Positions 60,201 to 64,000 of a stretch of 64,000 bases of DNA are shown one piece after another. The notes beneath the pieces are model-generated. The model ran no database searches and was not told the origin of the DNA. It saw only the letters and a list, made by a program, of their open reading frames with translations. Each line of letters opens with the position of its first letter. Position 1 is the first letter of the stretch. The stretch is from Mortierella sp. BCC40632 (lineage: Eukaryota; Mortierellomycota; Mortierellomycetes; Mortierellales; Mortierellaceae). Where the stretch lies: NCBI GenBank assembly GCA_011634665.1, contig WAEK01000023.1, positions 186,001 through 250,000 on the forward strand, given 5' to 3'. The position numbers were made by a program, and so were the translations under genes.

Positions 60201-61282
60201 ACTGTCGAAATACCGAGTCGTCTCATATCGGCGATCCAAGAAACCAACAGGAATAAAATTCGTCCGCCGAGCAAACTCTTGTAGTCTGGATCCAGTGAAG
60301 ACTGCGTCGACAAGAGACAGTAGTAATCGACCAAGGACTGAATTCCTGCTTGAAGCGCCGTACTAGTTGACTCGCGATCCATTGGGAATCGAGCTGGGAC
60401 AGAGCAGAGATAGTCAAAGAGATGGATCACAAATGGAGAGCTTCCATTCTGAGCATTGCTGGAGCTGGACGAGAGAAGTCCATTGAGCACTTTTAATATC
60501 CAAAGAAGAGCTGTGCTAGACACAATGGTGGTCCTTTGGTGTCGATCCAGTAGGCAAAAGTCGAGAAATGGTGCCACAAGATCAAACGCCTGGATTTGGT
60601 AGTTGGGAGGCGAGCCAGACTTGGATGTAGAAGTGTATCCGATAATTCGGTCAAGTGCACCAAAGAGTGAAGTCTCTACGCTTGGGTGTGTTGAGAGGAG
60701 AGCCACAAATGGGTGTCGATTGTTCTTGGAGGCAAACACGCTCTTGCTGATAGAGGAGCCGTGGTTCGATTGGCGTCCCGTGCTAGTGACCGCAGTCGAT
60801 GAAAGGTGCTCTGCTGCGGCAACGAAAAGACTGCTCAGAGCCTGGATCATGTTGGTCTGGGAGTGGCCCTGGCCCTGGCTTCGAGAGGGACCAGAGGGAC
60901 GCGTATTCTTGGATCCTGCTGTTGAGCCAAGCGCGTTCTCAAATCCTTGTAGAGTCTCTGTCCAGTCCAACGTTCCGACCATGACCAGATCCACTATGGC
61001 TGTCGTTGCAACTGAAGAGGTATAAGGGATAGGTGAAGCTGCCAGGGACCAAAGCTGCGCGAGGACAAGGCTCCTGTTGTTGTTGCTGCTGTTGTTGGTA
61101 TTCAATGGGGCATTAGCCAATTGACTACGCAAGGTGGCGATTTTCTGAACAGTGACCGATCGATGCTGTGAAGTCGTCGAGTTGGCAGAGGAGATGTTAC
61201 CCCTTCCTGATGAGGAAAGGAGCTTGTCCATGGAATCATCTTTCATCGACCCCGGGGCAAGTCTCCGAGATGAAGCGGCCAT
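54251..61282 (-). CDS. FOCAD: Focadhesin-like HEAT/ARM repeat protein
   Basis: Very large helical-repeat protein. Human FOCAD and plant RST1 are cytosolic partners of the SKI complex and exosome in mRNA surveillance. Exons 59211-61282, 58933-59090, 58715-58825, 57803-58609, 57431-57692, 56850-57327 and 54251-56728 give 2121 aa (human 1801). No membrane or enzyme motif is seen. Similarity to FOCAD is clearest in the middle: TTIRDVCAFDAAGYAEVLIP against the IRDIC region, ITVEAGIVEPRAAWNVLLCH against its STWNAL region, and PLLDSEDPEVLASAVRALAC. Ser/Thr/Asn-rich inserts account for extra length. The gene call is secure, the family name fairly so. The MNLDVRNP ATG at 56671 is internal, not a start. 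Confidence 0.85.
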
Positions 61283-61625
61283 GTCGAATGGAGGGAGGAG
61301 TGAGAAACAGAGGAAAGACGATGTTCTCTCTGATTAAGACAGGTGTTCAAATGACCCTTAATATTCGGGGCTCTCGATGGTTCGACGCGTCGACTACGGC
61401 TTTTGCGGTGAATGTGATCATGCTCCTTTTAGTAGAAACGAAGTAGCCATAAAGCGCGACTTGTATTTTTTATCTTGTTTCTTTTTTGGTCTGAAAATAA
61501 ACACTACAAGGGCTTCAAAGGCTACTATCGACAAGGTAAAATACAAAAGATAAAAGATGGAGCAAATCCCGAGCTTGGATGGATATTGTTTTCCAGGGCT
61601 ATTCTTTTTTTTTTTTTTTTCTTCA
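61283..61625. other. Spacer: FOCAD promoter / CtIP-like 3' flank
   Basis: About 340 bp between two head-to-tail minus-strand genes. A T run lies at about 61605-61620. No other feature. Confidence 0.5.
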
Positions 61626-64000
61626 TCATCGTCGGGAAGATCGCGCTTGTTGCCCTTGTTTCTGTTTCTTAAACTCTCTCCGTTCATTTGCAACTTGGTC
61701 CCATCGTTTCCTCTCAGGAGTTGGAGGAAAATCCACATCCCAAAATCCTGGCGGTGTCAGAGGTGTCTCGTGTTGAACTCGATGTCTCGATGTCTCGTTG
61801 ATTCGATGTTCCAATTGTTTATCAGGACTCTGTTCCCAAACTTCCTTCTCCCCAGTTCGAGGTGCAGGCGTGAAAAACTCGTGGTATCCATCTGGAAGCG
61901 GAAGTGGTCCCGTTACTTCGTAAAACTATTGATTCAACAACAACCAGAAAAAAAAAAAGAAGAGATACCAATATTAGTCCAGTTCTTACTTTCTTGTTCA
62001 TTTCTTTTATCTCGAAATAAACATGTCCAGCGAGCTACTTACCCTGCGACAGCATTCACAATCATGACCATGCATCTGTTTGCGCTTGTCCTTGCGTCTT
62101 TCCGTGTAATTGTAGATTCTCTTATCAGACTCTTGTTCCGCCTCATACCCTTGTCTCCATCCTTCATCCATATTGGAGCCATTCTGAGGATCCTGAAGAA
62201 CATCTTCATCTACCCATTGTGGTATTTGCAGACGCTGTTCCCATGGACTTGAGCTACTGCCTCCACCAAAGTTATCTTGTTCATTTACAGATCGTGGTCG
62301 GGTCATTCCTGGTCCCTCTGAAGGTCCTCCTTTCCAAGTCGAATGCCAACCAGTACGACCACCCTCCAATGTTTGGTTCGACTCGGATGGAACCTTGGCG
62401 CCTAGGACTGGTGTTCCCTGAGCCTGAGCGGCCTGCCGCTGCTGTTGATACTCCTCACTATGACTTCTGAACCTACCCGGGTCTATAATAGCGCCTTGAA
62501 GAGGGCTGTTGCCACTGCTAACAGCCGACTCCCGAGCAAGCTCATGCTCCGCTCTATACCGCATGTCGTGGCCTTGTAGATTCCGACTTGTCTGTCCTTC
62601 CTGCCTCTCTGAAGCTGCAGCTACGCTGGTAGTAGTGGTCGTGGTCGCCAAGGCAGACTTGTGGGGAGGGGCAGATTCTTCGTCATCAGAATCAAACATG
62701 GGAGAGGAAGATCGGTCCCTTTGCATTGTACGACGGAATCTCTCCATATCGATCTCTTGTCGATGAGGACGGCCTGCCGAGTCAATAGCAGCCGCTACAA
62801 TAGCAGTAGTTGATTGTCTTTGTTTCGGCAATGTAGGTGATACTGGTGCCGAGATGGATCCTTTGATTGAGTTTGTAGTAGTCACGGGAGTTCTAGACTT
62901 GGGAGTAGCTCCTGTAGACATCCACGGCAGTCGTCGTTGTCGATGTTGTTTCGATAAGAATAGCTCAGGGGAGCCAGGGCTGTCCAAAGGCTTGGTCATC
63001 TGTGTAGAAGACTGGGATTCGAGCCCAACCCCAGTGGATTCGGGTTGTTGTGCAAGAGGCTGTCCTTCATCCTCGGGTGCCATTGGGCTTTTACGAGAGC
63101 TGGTTTGTAGGTTAGGTCGCTCCACCTCGCCCGTTTTCCCATTTTCATCTTCATCTTCGTCTAGCTCGTCATCTGAGAGCGGGAGGAATAAACGGCGGTT
63201 TAGGGCAAGGTCCGACGGGAATGTAGGCGACATGGGAGGCGACTGAGTTAGCTCCATAGGCTCTTGCTCGGCCACGGCGGTTTCTGTGACCTCTACATCC
63301 ATATCATCCCTGTTATCTTTTCTCTCCGTATTCTGATCCGGTTTCTCTCTATCACCCTCGTTTTCGTCCTCTGTGTCCAGCACAAAGGCCTCCTCGCTTG
63401 GAACACCACCCTGCATCGCTCGAGTAGAATTGGAAGCGGACCGAGGCTGTTCAACTTCGTTTCCATCATCGCTTTTTTCATCCAGATCAATCAGTATATG
63501 TGGCTCGGATGAAGAGCCATCTCCAAATTTGACACTGTTGGAGAATGATGTGGTCCTTTTAGGTTTCCCCAAGGGTGTGGAGGACATGGAGGGCAAAGAA
63601 AAGGCTAAAGGGGCGATGGAAGGCACTGTATCGTTGATTTGCAAACTGAGACCGATTTGATTGTAAAGAGTGTTTTGTAGTGTCGTCGCTTGTCTTGACT
63701 CAGTACCCTCCTCGTCATTCTCACCATCTTCTGTAGACGAGAACCGAGCTCGACTTGAATGACCTTGATTGGTGTGGGCAGTCTCCTGTAGATGCATTGG
63801 TGCCGACTGCACACGTTCCCTCTGCAGAGGTAGAGATGGTTGCGAGAGAGTATCAAGTGATGACGGCATTGACATGGTCGAAAGCGAAATTGAATTCGTC
63901 GCCCTTGCTGCTATAGCTGCTGCTTTCATTCGCTTTTGGTGCTGGTGTTTTGCCATCTGTTCTTTCCACCGTTCCACCTTGACCTTGTACGCCTCCAATC
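61626..64000 (-). CDS. CTP1: Sae2/Ctp1/CtIP-like DNA end-resection factor (C-terminal part)
   Basis: Partner of the Mre11-Rad50-Nbs1 nuclease that starts resection at DNA double-strand breaks. Two exons lie in the window: 62043-64000, open at the right edge, and 61626-61925. The last 130 residues carry the family signature: KQMHGHDCECCRRFYE (Cys pair), ETSRHRVQHETPL (the RHR motif) and TPPGFWDVDFP. Upstream lies 600 residues of Ser/Pro/Gln-rich, low-order sequence with many SP/TP and SQ/TQ sites, plausible targets of CDK and ATM/ATR kinases. The start (MEAYKVKVERW at the edge is really a TTG codon) and the N-terminal coiled coil lie beyond 64000. The gene is incomplete here. Confidence 0.88.

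Overview
This is a 64-kb window of intron-rich nuclear DNA from a fungus. Most introns follow GT..AG with branch-site-like CTAAC or TACTAAC boxes. The gene set (velvet factor, CAS1-type glycan O-acetyltransferase, Yth1/CPSF30 with a zinc knuckle, LOA1/VPS66-type acyltransferase) is fungal. A focadhesin homologue and a BK/Slo-type K+ channel, both absent from the well-known yeasts, suggest an early-diverging lineage such as Mucoromycota/Mortierellomycotina. That placement is inference. I rebuilt gene models by hand from splice signals, and the reading phase closes across every junction of the named genes.

Layout. 0.4-6.5 kb, all on the minus strand: ribosomal protein uS7 (RPS5), the ER co-chaperone DNAJC3/p58IPK and a velvet transcription factor. 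6.5-13.7 kb: a long stretch with no recognisable gene, rich in simple repeats. 13.7-16.2 kb, plus strand: ornithine decarboxylase behind a TATA box and a leader of about 850 nt without a single ATG. 16.7-22.7 kb, minus: a ten-exon Slo-like K+ channel. 23.5-33.5 kb: a gene-poor, AT-rich stretch holding four minus-strand genes for related four-helix membrane proteins with an N-terminal Cys-rich motif, plus a few doubtful small ORFs.

34-64 kb is gene-dense: CPSF30 (minus) and NAD kinase (plus) share a divergent promoter. Then come CAS1 (minus) and LOA1/VPS66 (plus), a relic of NAD kinase, SNF8/VPS22 (minus), a DEAD-box-like protein without catalytic motifs (minus), a second CAS1 (minus), a decayed second LOA1 (plus), focadhesin (minus) and, cut by the right edge, the C-terminal part of a Sae2/Ctp1/CtIP homologue (minus).

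The most informative structure is the duplicated NADK-CAS1-LOA1 block. In the second copy NADK and LOA1 are broken while CAS1 is intact, and the two CAS1 genes show a mosaic of nearly identical and strongly diverged patches that suggests recent gene conversion. The best candidates for something undescribed are the DDX19/Dbp5-like pseudohelicase (46.5-48.6 kb) and the cluster of Cys-motif four-helix proteins (24.2-33.4 kb). I saw no CRISPR array, transposon ORF, rRNA or tRNA gene.
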